From: VXNE01 sp965248075
GTDB lineage: Bacteria > Pseudomonadota > Gammaproteobacteria > Pseudomonadales > Azotimanducaceae
Direction of reading: 5' to 3'
DNA length: 64,000 nt
Assembly: GCA_965248075.1 (NCBI GenBank)
Contig: CBDFIL010000003.1
Coordinates: forward strand, 868,001 to 932,000
Shown here: positions 35,754 through 44,696 of the stretch, piece after piece
How the letters are laid out: every line of letters begins with the position of its first letter
How positions within the stretch are numbered: position 1 is the first letter of the stretch
The notes under the pieces: generated by a model
The model's input: only the letters and a program-made list of their open reading frames with translations
Database searches by the model: none
What the model was told of the DNA's origin: nothing
Program-made: the position numbers and the translations under genes

Positions 35754-36803
35754 ATGTGCAGAAACCCTGGCAGAATTCACTCTGGCTGTCTGACGGTCGC
35801 GAGCCTCCTGGTTGCGGCCCTCGGCACCGTGCACACAAACGCCGGGGACTACAGTCCGCCGCGCACGAGCGAAGGTCATCCCGACTTGTCGGGGGTGTGG
35901 GACTTCCGCACGTTGACGCCCCTGGAGCGGCCGGAGCACCAGGCGGAACGGGCATTCCTGAGCCCTGAGGAAGCCCACGCAATCGAAGCGAAGGTGGACG
36001 CCGAGTCGCGTGCGCTGCATGCACCGAGCGATCCCCGGCGGCCGCCTCCGCCGGAGGGCGATGCGACGCCGTACAACGCGTTCTGGTTCGATCACGGGGC
36101 GCGCGTCAGCGAAGATCGGCGCACGTCGCTGTTGATCGATCCGCCGGACGGGCGGTTGCCGCCGACGCAGCCCGGAGTCCAACGACAGGCGATGGGGGAC
36201 GATCAGCCGCCGGATTCGCCGGTCAGACTACTCGTGGGCGGTGTCGGCACGGCCGACCCCGAGAGCCGGGGGCTCGCCGAACGGTGCATCGTCGGATTCA
36301 ACGCCGGCCCGCCGGTCTGGCCGGGCGGCTACAACCAGAACCTCAAGATTATCCAGTCGCCCGGCTACGTGGTGGTGCTCATGGAGATGGTCCACGAGGC
36401 CCGCATCATCCCCATCGACGGCCGCGGCCGCATGCCGATCGAGATCCGTCCCTGGACCGGCTCGTCGCTCGGCCGTTGGGAGGGTGACACGCTGGTCGTC
36501 GAGACGACGAACTTCCCCGAGAAACGCTCGAGCTTCGCGCCGACCCCGTTCGAGTCCGTCGGCACGGCCGAGCACATGCGGCTCACCGAGCGCTTCCGTC
36601 TCGTCGACGACGGCACCTTGCGCTATGAGTACACGGTGGACGATCCTGCGACCTACACACGTCCGTTCACGGCCGCGCTGCTGATGAGCAAGAGCGACGG
36701 CCAGATCTACGAGTACGCGTGCCACGAGGGCAACTACGGGTTGCGCAACATACTCTCGGGCGCACGCATGCAGGAGAAGCTGGCGGTAGCGGGCAGCGAG
36801 TAG
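35754..36803 (+). CDS. Exported protein of unknown function (GHPDLSGVW type)
   Basis: A 349-residue protein with a signal peptide (CLTVASLLVAALGTVHT). After cleavage comes SEGHPDLSGVWDFRTLTPLERP, then EARIIPIDGRGRMPIEIRPW, RWEGDTLVVETTNF and a C-terminal YEYACHEGNYGLRNILSGAR. These motifs mark a family of exported proteins common near catabolic and TonB-receptor genes, with no established function. An ATG at 35715 would add 13 residues before the signal peptide; 35754 fits the signal length better. It ends 30 bases before the monooxygenase and probably shares its transcript. Confidence 0.75.
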   Translation: MCRNPGRIHSGCLTVASLLVAALGTVHTNAGDYSPPRTSEGHPDLSGVWDFRTLTPLERPEHQAERAFLSPEEAHAIEAKVDAESRALHAPSDPRRPPPPEGDATPYNAFWFDHGARVSEDRRTSLLIDPPDGRLPPTQPGVQRQAMGDDQPPDSPVRLLVGGVGTADPESRGLAERCIVGFNAGPPVWPGGYNQNLKIIQSPGYVVVLMEMVHEARIIPIDGRGRMPIEIRPWTGSSLGRWEGDTLVVETTNFPEKRSSFAPTPFESVGTAEHMRLTERFRLVDDGTLRYEYTVDDPATYTRPFTAALLMSKSDGQIYEYACHEGNYGLRNILSGARMQEKLAVAGSE

Positions 36804-36833
36804 AAGCCGTCCCACCGCGTGAAAGGAGGAAGC

Positions 36834-38486
36834 ATGGCCGAACAGACCGCCGAGCGGGTCCATCCCGGAGAAGAGTTCCAGCCAGCGCCGGATTACGAGG
36901 TCGTCGTGATCGGTGCGGGGGTCGCGGGCATCTATCAGATCAAACGCCTGCAGGACCTGGGCGTCCGGGCGACCGTCCTCGAAGCCAATCCCGATCTCGG
37001 CGGCACCTGGTACCACAACCGCTATCCGGGGGCGCGCTTCGACTCGGAGAGCTTCACCTACGGCTATTCGTTCTCGCGCGAGCTGCTCGACGAGTGGCAC
37101 TGGACGGAGCAGTTCTCGCCACAGCCGGAGACGCTGCGCTACCTGGAGCATGTGACGGACCGGTTCGGGCTGCGCGAACACATGCAGTTCGGCTGCCGGG
37201 TCGATGCGATGGTGTTCGATGATGAGACGGACACCTGGACGCTGAAGCTCCGGGACGGCCGTGCGATCACGACGCGTTTCGTGGCTACCGCCGTCGGAGT
37301 GTTGTCGACTCCGACAATGCCCAGGATCAAAGACGTCGACAGTTTCGAAGGACGCTCGTTTCACTCCTTCCTCTGGCCGCACGAACCCCTGGATCTCTCG
37401 GACAAGCACGTCGCGGTGATCGGCACGGGCGCGACGGCGATCCAGCTCATTCCGGAGGTCGCCAAGGCGGCGAAGACGCTGACGGTGTTCCAACGGCGCC
37501 CGAACTGGGCGGCGCCCCTGAACAACGCGCCGATCTCCGAGTCCGAGATGGCGGAGATCCGTGCACGCTACGACGAGATCTTCACCACCTGCGCCCGCAC
37601 GCCCGGCGGTTTCGAGCATGAGCCCGACCGGCGAGGTTTCTACAACGTGGCGCCCGAAGAGCGGCGCGCACTGTGGGACCGGCTCTACGACGAGCCCGGC
37701 TTCGGCATCTGGCTGCGGAACTTCGTCGAGATATTCATGGACGAGGACGCCAACGCGGAGTTTTCGGAGTACATCGCGGAGCGTATCCGACAGCGGGTGC
37801 ACGACCCGGTCATCGCGGAGAAGCTGATCCCGAAGGACCACGGGTTCGGCATCCAGCGGGTGCCGCTCGAGACCGGCTATTTCGAGGCGTACAACCGCGA
37901 CAACGTCGAGCTCGTCGACGGGACGGAAACGCCGATCGTGCGCATCACGCCCACCGGGCTCGAGACGACGGACCGATCGTTCGAGTTCGACGTCATCGTC
38001 TACTCCACCGGCTTCGATGCGTTCACCGGTGCGTTGGACCGCATCGATATCCGGGGACCGGGCGGACGCCGCCTGCGCGACAAGTGGGCGGACGGCCCCG
38101 TCACCTATCTCGGCCTCATGGTCAGCGGCTTCCCCAACATGGTCATGCTGGGCGGACCGCAGAGCGCCGCAACGAACTTCCCCCGCGGCCTCGAGCTCGC
38201 CGTCGACTGGATAACGCCGCTGCTGGAATACATGTGGGCGCACGGTTACCGCCGATTCGATGTGGACGAGGACGCCGAAGCGGCGTGGGTCGAGCACGTC
38301 AAGGAGATGTACGCAGGGCTCCTCCTGCGCAAGGCGAAGAGCTGGATCACGGGGTACAACTCGAACCTCGAAGGCCACGAGTACGGCAAGACGCGCTACA
38401 ACATCTACAACGGCGGCGGCCCGAAGTACGCCAGGCGCCTGAGCCAGGTGGTGGACGACGACTACGAGGGCGTCTCCTTCAGCTGA
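36834..38486 (+). CDS. Baeyer-Villiger-type FAD monooxygenase
   Basis: 550 residues, cytoplasmic. Two Rossmann motifs are present, VVVIGAGVAGIYQ (FAD, residue about 25) and VAVIGTGATAIQL (NADPH), with the fingerprint FEGRSFHSFLWP between them, matching FxGxxxHxxxWP exactly. Such enzymes insert oxygen next to a ketone to give esters or lactones using NADPH and O2, as in cyclic ketone, steroid or terpenoid breakdown. An excellent RBS AAAGGAGG lies at the right distance from the ATG at 36834. The next gene starts on the last base of this stop codon. Confidence 0.92.
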   Translation: MAEQTAERVHPGEEFQPAPDYEVVVIGAGVAGIYQIKRLQDLGVRATVLEANPDLGGTWYHNRYPGARFDSESFTYGYSFSRELLDEWHWTEQFSPQPETLRYLEHVTDRFGLREHMQFGCRVDAMVFDDETDTWTLKLRDGRAITTRFVATAVGVLSTPTMPRIKDVDSFEGRSFHSFLWPHEPLDLSDKHVAVIGTGATAIQLIPEVAKAAKTLTVFQRRPNWAAPLNNAPISESEMAEIRARYDEIFTTCARTPGGFEHEPDRRGFYNVAPEERRALWDRLYDEPGFGIWLRNFVEIFMDEDANAEFSEYIAERIRQRVHDPVIAEKLIPKDHGFGIQRVPLETGYFEAYNRDNVELVDGTETPIVRITPTGLETTDRSFEFDVIVYSTGFDAFTGALDRIDIRGPGGRRLRDKWADGPVTYLGLMVSGFPNMVMLGGPQSAATNFPRGLELAVDWITPLLEYMWAHGYRRFDVDEDAEAAWVEHVKEMYAGLLLRKAKSWITGYNSNLEGHEYGKTRYNIYNGGGPKYARRLSQVVDDDYEGVSFS

Positions 38487-38881
38487 TGGACGACGAGGCA
38501 CGCGCGCCCATCGTTCCCTCGCTCCGCTACCGCGACGCGCCGGCGGCGATAGACTGGCTGTGCGCCGCGTTCGGTTTCGAATCGCGCTTCGTGGTGCCGG
38601 ACGGGGACGGCGGCATTGCACATGCCCGTCTGACCTTCGACAACGGCATGGTCATGCTGGCCACGGCCCGCGACGACGAGTTTGGGCCCGTTCAGCTGCT
38701 CGTGCGGGTTGCGGACGTGGACGCCCACCACGCCAAAGCCGTGGCGGCGGGCGCGAACGTGGCCGTGGAGCCCCACGATTTCCCCTTCGGCGGGCGTCTG
38801 TACGCGTGTCGCGACCCGGAAGGCAACCTGTGGAACTTCGGAAGCCACGACCCGTGGGAGGACGAGCAGCCAGCAGCGTAG
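38486..38881 (+). CDS. VOC-superfamily (glyoxalase/bleomycin-resistance fold) protein
   Basis: 131 residues: VPSLRYRDAPAAIDWLCAAF, then HARLTFDNGMVMLA, and a second half ending RLYACRDPEGNLWNFGSHDP, the DPeGn.w.f motif of the YybH/PhnB-like VOC group. It is translationally coupled to the monooxygenase (TGATG). VOC proteins bind metals and handle small electrophiles or extradiol-type substrates; here it may process or sequester a product of the monooxygenase. That pairing is inference. Confidence 0.85.
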   Translation: MDDEARAPIVPSLRYRDAPAAIDWLCAAFGFESRFVVPDGDGGIAHARLTFDNGMVMLATARDDEFGPVQLLVRVADVDAHHAKAVAAGANVAVEPHDFPFGGRLYACRDPEGNLWNFGSHDPWEDEQPAA

Positions 38882-38929
38882 CCGTCGCGAGGCGACCTTG
38901 CGGATGGCGCCCGCGAGACCCCCGACAAC

Positions 38930-39721
38930 TCATCCCCGCGCCGACAACCCTCCGTCCACCGGCAGGCAGATCCCCGTGATGTACGTGGCGTCGTCGGATG
39001 CGAGGAACAGCGCGGCGTTGGCGACGTCCCACCCGGTGCCTTGCCGTTTGAGCAGCGGCACCTGACGCGCGCGCTCGGCGCGGACGTCGTCGCGAGACCG
39101 GCTCTGCTCTCGCGCGCGGCGCTCGATGGCCATCGGCGTGTCCATCAAGCCGGGCATGATCGCGTTGACGCGGATGCCGTGCGGCGCGTTGTGGATGGCC
39201 ATCGATTTCGTCAGTGAGTTCATTCCGGCCTTCGAGACGCCGTAGGTCATGTTCATGTGCGCCCCGTGCGCAGCCATGGACGAGATACCGATGATGACGC
39301 CGGACTGCTGCGCGCGCATGGCCGGCAGCACGTGCTTGCAGGTCATGTAGTACCCGGTGAGGTTGAGCGTCATGATGTCGGACCAGTGCTCGAGTGAGAG
39401 TTCGGCCACCTCGCCGTCGCCCAGGCTCTTGCCGACGTTGTAGTGGAGCACGTCGATGCGCCCGAATCGCTCATTGGCCTCGTCGCCGATCGATTTGCAT
39501 CCCGCTTCTTCGGTGACGTCCGCAACCAGGGTGAGCGCCTCGAACCCCTCCTCGGCAATCATCGCCTGCGTTTCGGCAACGCGCTCCTCGATGTGATCCA
39601 CCAGCAGCAGCTTCGCGCCCTCGCGCGCGTAGGTGATCGCGGCGGCGCGGCCGTTGCCGATGGTCTCCCCCGGCGTCTGTCCGGCGCCGACGACGACACA
39701 GACTCGATTTGCAAGCTTCAT
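38930..39721 (-). CDS. Short-chain dehydrogenase/reductase (SDR)
   Basis: 263 residues. The nucleotide-binding region VCVVVGAGQTPGETIGNGRA is a variant glycine motif, followed by LHYNVG in place of the usual NNAG, catalytic Ser in IGISSMAAHG, and YGVSK (YxxxK). It oxidises or reduces alcohols and ketones with NAD(P). The start at 39721 is chosen because MKLANRV leads directly into the Rossmann fold. It converges with the BVMO operon, 48 bases away, and is transcribed divergently from the DUF1330 gene. Confidence 0.9.
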   Translation of the reverse strand: MKLANRVCVVVGAGQTPGETIGNGRAAAITYAREGAKLLLVDHIEERVAETQAMIAEEGFEALTLVADVTEEAGCKSIGDEANERFGRIDVLHYNVGKSLGDGEVAELSLEHWSDIMTLNLTGYYMTCKHVLPAMRAQQSGVIIGISSMAAHGAHMNMTYGVSKAGMNSLTKSMAIHNAPHGIRVNAIMPGLMDTPMAIERRAREQSRSRDDVRAERARQVPLLKRQGTGWDVANAALFLASDDATYITGICLPVDGGLSARG

Positions 39722-39830
39722 GACCGTTCCTTCACCAACCACCAGCCTGGAAGCCTACGGTATCTCGGGTCTCGTATACTCGGGCGCGAGTCCCCGAGTC
39801 CCACGGGCGACAAGGAATGGAGAGACCCCT

Positions 39831-40541
39831 TTGAGCACCGACAATTTCCTCCCCGACGAGGCGACCTTCGCCGCGCTGGGCAACCTCCCCGACGACGAGC
39901 CGGTGGTCATCCTGAACCTGCTGGAGTTTCCGGGCGACGGCGGGGAGTCCTACGGGAAGTACGGGCGGGTGGTGCTGCCCCACATCCAGAAGCGCGGCGG
40001 GCAGATCCTCTACAACGGCGCGCCCCTCTTCGACAACGCCGCGGCGGGGCATTGGGACCGGGTGGCCCTCGCCTACTACCCGAGCAGGGCGGCGTTCCTC
40101 GACATGATGGCGGATCCGGACTACCAGGCAGGGTTGCCGTACCGTACCGCGGGCCTGAAACGCACGGTGCTCTATGCGTTCACGCAGGGGAAGGCTCCCG
40201 GCGCGCCCCCGCTCGACGCGGTGACCGGCGCTGGGGACGACGAGATATTCGTGTTCAACCTGCTGCGCTTCAAGGCGGACGGCGGCCGCGAGGAGTACCA
40301 GAAGTACGGGCGGGTGGTCGTGCCGATGATCCACGAGCGCGGCGGCAGCCCGGCGCTGGTGCTCCAGGCGCAGTTGCCGCTGGTCTCGGAGGAGACCTGG
40401 GAGGACCTGTACCTGGTGCGGTATCCGAGTCTCGACTCGCTGCGCGACATGGTCACCAGCAAGACCTGGCAGAAAGCCAACGAGGACCGGCAACGCGGTC
40501 TCGACCTGACCTGGGCGTTCGCGACGCGTCGGCTCGGCTGA
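39831..40541 (+). CDS. Tandem DUF1330-domain protein
   Basis: 236 residues made of two DUF1330 (dimeric alpha-beta barrel) modules: EPVVILNLLEFPGDGGESYG with YYPSRAAFLDMM, and DEIFVFNLLRFKADGGREEY with RYPSLDSLRDMV. The proposed start is TTG at 39831 with GGAATGGAGAG upstream, since no ATG sits near the first module. DUF1330 proteins are small ferredoxin-like barrels often encoded beside catabolic genes; the biochemical role is not settled. It is divergent from the SDR gene by about 110 bases. A single-module relative lies at 42230. Confidence 0.8.
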   Translation: MSTDNFLPDEATFAALGNLPDDEPVVILNLLEFPGDGGESYGKYGRVVLPHIQKRGGQILYNGAPLFDNAAAGHWDRVALAYYPSRAAFLDMMADPDYQAGLPYRTAGLKRTVLYAFTQGKAPGAPPLDAVTGAGDDEIFVFNLLRFKADGGREEYQKYGRVVVPMIHERGGSPALVLQAQLPLVSEETWEDLYLVRYPSLDSLRDMVTSKTWQKANEDRQRGLDLTWAFATRRLG

Positions 40542-40576
40542 GAGCCAGCTCCCGACGGCATACGCGATTTGGGCAC

Positions 40577-40662
40577 GGGCGACCACAAGGGTCGCCCCTA
40601 CAACGTCCCGTCTCGAATTCATGCAGGGCCCCAGGACGGGCGACCGCAAGGGTCGCCCCTAC
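40577..40662 (-). repeat. Two GTAG REP hairpins, 61-bp period
   Basis: Minus-strand GTAG, GGGCGACC, CTTGT, GGTCGCCC at 40577-40601, and again at 40638-40662 with loop CTTGC. The starts are exactly 61 bases apart, the same period as at 55337. The spacer carries TCTCGAATTCATGCAGGGCC, close to the spacer there. The GTAG at 40659-40662 supplies the TAG stop of the downstream GST gene. Confidence 0.85.
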
Positions 40663-41357
40663 GGTCTGGAGAGATCCACCTTTTCCGGGAGCATCCTGCC
40701 CAGCATCTTCTGACAGACGGCCAGGTTTTCGACGAATCCGGTGCGTGCTTTCATCGCCTGCGTGTGCCTGACCAGGCCCGGCCAGCGACCTGCATCGGGC
40801 GTACCGGCCACCAGGTCCAGCTGGGTCATCTGGGCGCCGACCGCGATGTCCGCAATCGAGAACGCACCCCCAACGAAATACTCGTTGCCGTCCAGGACGC
40901 CCTCCAGGTAGTCGAAGTGCCTGGGCAAGATCTCGTTCCAGGTCTTCCTCGCGGTGTCGAGGTCCGATTCCTTCCCCGCCATGCGCGGGAACAGGATGGG
41001 CCTGAACAACTGCATGCCCATTGGCTGAGCCAGCTCCGTATCGGCGTACTCCTCGAGCCAGACAACGCGTCCGGTGTCGAACGCGGATGCAGCATAGAGA
41101 CCGGCCTCGAGCTTCCTGTCGAGATAGGCGCAGATAGCGGACGAGTCCGCGATCGTCCCCGGCACGCCTTCCGTACCGACGGTCCTGTCCCGGAGCACGG
41201 GAATGCGCCTTGCCGGGCTGATCTCCTTGAACCAGTCCGGCATGTCCATGATGTTGACGTTCTCGAAGTCGTAGTCGACGCCCTGATCCCTCAGGACGAC
41301 TTCCACCTTGCGTACGAAGGGCGATACGGGGGACCCGTAGACAACCAGGTCGGCCAT
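40659..41357 (-). CDS. Glutathione S-transferase
   Basis: 232 residues. An N-terminal thioredoxin fold has SPVSPFVRKVEVVL (SPFxRKV), RIPVLRD and the glutathione-binding TIADSSAICAYLD; an alpha-helical C-terminal domain has FSIADIAVG. Cytosolic GSTs conjugate or reduce electrophiles. The gene ends CCG TAG, and that TAG is the head of a REP element. It is the downstream gene of a minus-strand group with the YghU-type GST and the DUF1330 protein, 19 bases apart. Confidence 0.9.
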   Translation of the reverse strand: MADLVVYGSPVSPFVRKVEVVLRDQGVDYDFENVNIMDMPDWFKEISPARRIPVLRDRTVGTEGVPGTIADSSAICAYLDRKLEAGLYAASAFDTGRVVWLEEYADTELAQPMGMQLFRPILFPRMAGKESDLDTARKTWNEILPRHFDYLEGVLDGNEYFVGGAFSIADIAVGAQMTQLDLVAGTPDAGRWPGLVRHTQAMKARTGFVENLAVCQKMLGRMLPEKVDLSRP

Positions 41358-41376
41358 GACAGTTTCCTCGCGTTGA

Positions 41377-42216
41377 TCAGTGATCGAAGTCGCTGGCGCC
41401 GTGACGCTCGACGACCCGGGTTTCTTCGCGCCCCCAGGGCCGATTGACCCGCCGGCCGCGCTGCACGGCCGGCCGCGACTCGATCGACTCCGCCCACCGG
41501 ACCACGTTGCCGTACGAAGCTACGTCGAGGAACTCCGCCGCGTCATAGATGTTGTGCAGCACCAGCGCCCCGTACCAGGCGTAGTTGGCCATGTCCGCGA
41601 TCGTGTACTCGTCGCCGCAGAGGAACGCGTTGTCGTCCAGCCGCCGGTTGAGGACATCCGTCTGCCGCTTCACTTCCATGGCGTAGCGGTCGATGGGGTA
41701 TTGCATCTTCTCCGGTGCGTACGCGTAGAAGTGTCCGAAGCCCCCGCCCAGGTACGGTGCGCTGCCCATCTGCCAGAAGAGCCACGACAAGCACTCGGCG
41801 CGCAGGGAGGGATCCGTCGGCAGGAACATGCCGAACTTCTCGGCGAGGTACATCAGGATGGCGCCGGACTCGAACACGCGGGTCGGCGTGGGCGTGCTCC
41901 GGTCCAGCAGGGCGGGGATCTTGGAGTTCGGATTGACCGCCACGAACCCGCTGCCGAACTGGGAGCCGTCGCCGATGTTGATCAGGTAGGCATCGTATTC
42001 CGCATCCGCACCCGCTTCGAGCAGTTCCTCGAGCAGCATCGTCACCTTGACCCCGTTCGGGGTGGCCAGCGAATGGAGCTGCAGTGGGTGCTCGCCCACC
42101 GGCAGTTCCGCTTCGTGGGTCGCGCCGGCGATGGGCCGGTTGATACTCGCGAATCGCCCGCCGCTCTCCTTGTCCCATGTCCAGACCTTGGGTGGGGTGT
42201 AGGTTGCTTCCGCCAT
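41377..42216 (-). CDS. yghU: YghU-like glutathione S-transferase / disulfide reductase
   Basis: 279 residues. The long N-terminal extension FASINRPIAGATHEAELPVG, then LHSLATPNGVKVTMLLEELL, NPNSKIPALLD, ESGAILMYLAEKFG and PYLGGGFGHFYAYAPEKMQY are hallmarks of the YghU/YfcG (Nu-class) group, which use two glutathiones to reduce disulfides. The start at 42216 follows an AGGAGAAG RBS. It lies 13 bases after the DUF1330 gene and 19 before the second GST, so the three are likely one operon. Confidence 0.92.
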   Translation of the reverse strand: MAEATYTPPKVWTWDKESGGRFASINRPIAGATHEAELPVGEHPLQLHSLATPNGVKVTMLLEELLEAGADAEYDAYLINIGDGSQFGSGFVAVNPNSKIPALLDRSTPTPTRVFESGAILMYLAEKFGMFLPTDPSLRAECLSWLFWQMGSAPYLGGGFGHFYAYAPEKMQYPIDRYAMEVKRQTDVLNRRLDDNAFLCGDEYTIADMANYAWYGALVLHNIYDAAEFLDVASYGNVVRWAESIESRPAVQRGRRVNRPWGREETRVVERHGASDFDH

Positions 42217-42229
42217 GCTGCGCTTCTCC

Positions 42230-42667
42230 TTACTGGTCCGATGGTGCAAGCCAGGAACCGATGGCCCCGGCGGTCTCGATATTCAGTTGCCCCGCGAGCC
42301 CCGCGGCTCGATGCACGCCGATCTCCTGCATCCTCGGCGACTGCATCATCTCCCTCATGGCCGCTCGGGACGGGTACCTGGCGATGGCCACCTTGTCCCA
42401 CAGGTCCTCGACCTCGCCGAGCATCAGGCGCTCCACATCCGCCGCAAAAGTCAGCGCTCCGCCATGCTCTTTCAGCAGCTCCGTCACGCCCCGGGCATAG
42501 ATCCCGTAGGCCTGCTCGCCGGTCAGATCGGAGTCGCGCCCGTCCGCGTATTCGGCACGCGCCCTGAACTTGAGCAGGTTGACCATGTAGATCGGACCTG
42601 CGGGCCCGGGCTCGCTGAACCCCTGGATCTGCGCCTCGTTCGGGGCGACGCTGTTGTTGACCTGCAT
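42230..42667 (-). CDS. DUF1330-domain protein
   Basis: 145 residues with one DUF1330 module: PIYMVNLLKFRARAEYADG, then YGIYARGVTELLKEHGG and VAIARYPSRAAMREMMQSP. An AGGGGGAA RBS precedes the ATG. It is the first gene of the group containing the YghU-like and classical GSTs, and it lies just after the broken sulfatase gene on the same strand, so a catabolic context is likely but the role is unknown. Confidence 0.85.
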   Translation of the reverse strand: MQVNNSVAPNEAQIQGFSEPGPAGPIYMVNLLKFRARAEYADGRDSDLTGEQAYGIYARGVTELLKEHGGALTFAADVERLMLGEVEDLWDKVAIARYPSRAAMREMMQSPRMQEIGVHRAAGLAGQLNIETAGAIGSWLAPSDQ

Positions 42668-42689
42668 CCGATGTTCCCCCTGTCCACTT

Positions 42690-44311
42690 CTAATTGGACC
42701 ACAGTATGGTCTCGTAGTCGGTGTCCGGCAGCCTGTCGACGGTGTAGTCCACGGCGATCGGGGTTTCTATCAGCGCGGACCACAGCGGTTCAGCCATCTG
42801 ACTGTCCAGGTCGTCGAGCGTGGCGCGCAGGGTCCGGAGCTCCTCCGAGTGTGCCTCGTCGAGGCTCAGGTTGACCTGCTCGGTGGGATCTTCGTTCAGG
42901 TTGAAGAGCCACGTCTGACCGGTCTGCTCCTGCCACTGCAGCTTCCAGCCATCGCGCATCACGACCTTGTAGCCACCGGTTCTCCAGAAGAGCGGCCGGC
43001 TGAGCGGCGGCTGCGGATTCTGCAGCGCGTAGCCCAGCACGTCGACCCCGTCGATGACCCGGTCTTGCGGCGGCGCCACTCCGGCCGCTGCCAGTGCGGT
43101 GGAGAAGATGTCGACGTGCGCGACCGCCGAGTCGTAACGGCTTCCGGCGGCGATCTTCGCCGGCCAGCGCATGAAGTAGGGTGTGTGAATGCCACCCTCG
43201 AAGAACGTGATCTTCCAGCCGCGATACGGCTTGTTGAGGTCCGGTAGGCCGACGTAGCCTGCGCCGCCGTTGTCGCTGGTGAAGATGACGACGGTGTTGT
43301 CCGCGACGCCGTTGTCGTCCAGGGCGTCGAGCACCTGCCCGACACCGCGGTCCAGGCCGCGCAGCATCGCGGCGTAAGTACGCTCGGTGTGGTCGTCGAT
43401 GTGAGCGAGCGCTGCGTAGTCCGCCTGTTCCGCCTGCAGCGGCGTGTGCGGCGCGTTGTAGGCCAGGTAGAGGAAGAACGGCCGGTGCCGATTCGCCTCG
43501 ATGACGCGCACGGCTGTCGACTGAAGTAGTCGGTCATGTGCGAGTCCGGCGCGAAACGCTCTGTGTCGTTGTACCGCACGGCGTACTTAAGATTGGCCCA
43601 GAGGAACTTGTCGATCGGATCGAAGTCCTGCTTCGAGTTGACGACATCGGGATCGTCCTCCTCCATGAACAGGGCCGCTCCGGGAAGGAAACCCAGGAAC
43701 TCGTCAAACCCCTGTGCGGTGGGCGTCATGCCCTCGCTGCCCCCGAGATGCCATTTCCCGAGCGCCACGGAGTGATAGCCCTTCTGCTCGAGCAGTTCGG
43801 GTAACGTCACCTCCGAGTCCGGCAGTCCCAGCTCCTCGGACGGGGGATAGTCTTCCGCGTTCTCTTCGATGAATCCGTCGCCGGCGACCAGTTCCGCGAA
43901 CTGCGGCGAGGCGGGGGTGAACTCGAAACCCGACCTGGTGGCGAAACGGCCCGTCAGCAGTGCGGCCCGGGAGGGTGCACAGGTGCCGTTGCCGGCGTAG
44001 CCATTGGTGAAGTGGATGCCCTCGCTCGCGATGGCATCGATGCTCGGGGTCGCTACGCTGCCGTTGGCGATGCCGCCCCCGTAGAACGTGATGTCGTTGA
44101 AACCGAGATCGTCGGCCACGATCAGCACGATGTTGGGCGGCCGGGGCTCGCCGGCAGGCTCCGCGGGACCCATCTGCCAGGTCACCGGACGATTGTCGCC
44201 GACCGGGTTGACGATGCCGGAGACGATGCCCGGCAGGTAGTACCAGTACCGGGAGAACAGCCAGCCGCCCACGACGGCGAGGGCCACGAGCCCGATCAGC
44301 AGTTTCTTCAT
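42690..44311 (-). pseudogene. Arylsulfatase-type sulfatase with one frameshift
   Basis: An N-terminal hydrophobic anchor (LLIGLVALAVVGGWLF) is followed by the sulfatase fold: metal site IVLIVADDLGFNDITF, formylglycine motif CAPSRAALLTGR (CxPxR), KWHLGG, then HRPFFLYLAYNAPHTPLQA, FTSDNGGAGY and the C-terminal strand region. The frame breaks at about 43515: MTDYFSRQ ends in one frame and AVRVIEANRHRPFF continues in another, as from one missing base. All catalytic motifs are present, so this is either a very recent pseudogene or a sequencing error. It would hydrolyse sulfate esters in the periplasm, with the Cys converted to formylglycine by a partner enzyme. Confidence 0.88.
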
Positions 44312-44319
44312 GCGCTACA

Positions 44320-44502
44320 TCACGCTTTTCCATCGTCATGGACATCATGCCCGATGGGCATGTCTTCCGTTTCCCAGCAGAACTTCTGCCAGTAGGCGAA
44401 CTTGGTAGCCCGGTTGCCCGGCATCTGGCCCAGGGCCTGCTGCATCTCGAGGAGGCTCGGCGTCCTCGCGTTCGCGCGAAACTCCTCCACCTCCCTGACC
44501 AC
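44320..44502 (-). CDS. Small hypothetical protein upstream of sulfatase
   Basis: A 60-residue frame with a GTG start (EVEEFRANARTPSLLEMQQA, then RATKFAYWQKFCWETEDMP) ending 8 bases before the sulfatase start. Upstream in another frame is TWRVAGRHPELQDVDDEDP, which could be the true N-terminus separated by an indel. I do not recognise the family, and it may be a broken gene. Confidence 0.4.
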   Translation of the reverse strand: MVREVEEFRANARTPSLLEMQQALGQMPGNRATKFAYWQKFCWETEDMPIGHDVHDDGKA

Positions 44503-44696
44503 CTCCTCGCAGGATCTTCATCGTCCACGTCCTGCAATTCGGGGTGCCTGCCGGCGACCCGCCACGTTACCCGCTTGGTTCTTCTGCCCCCTGTCGAGTG
44601 GTCGTGGGCCAAATGTCGAGGTGTCGCAAGTCTGCGCCGCGCAGTCACGGGAGCAGCGCCACCCAGGGAACGCTTCGTCGCCGTGTACCCTGGTGC

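Noticed and set aside
36228..38621. A 797-codon minus-strand frame opposite the monooxygenase
   Set aside because: Shadow of the monooxygenase; no domain, extreme V/R/D composition.
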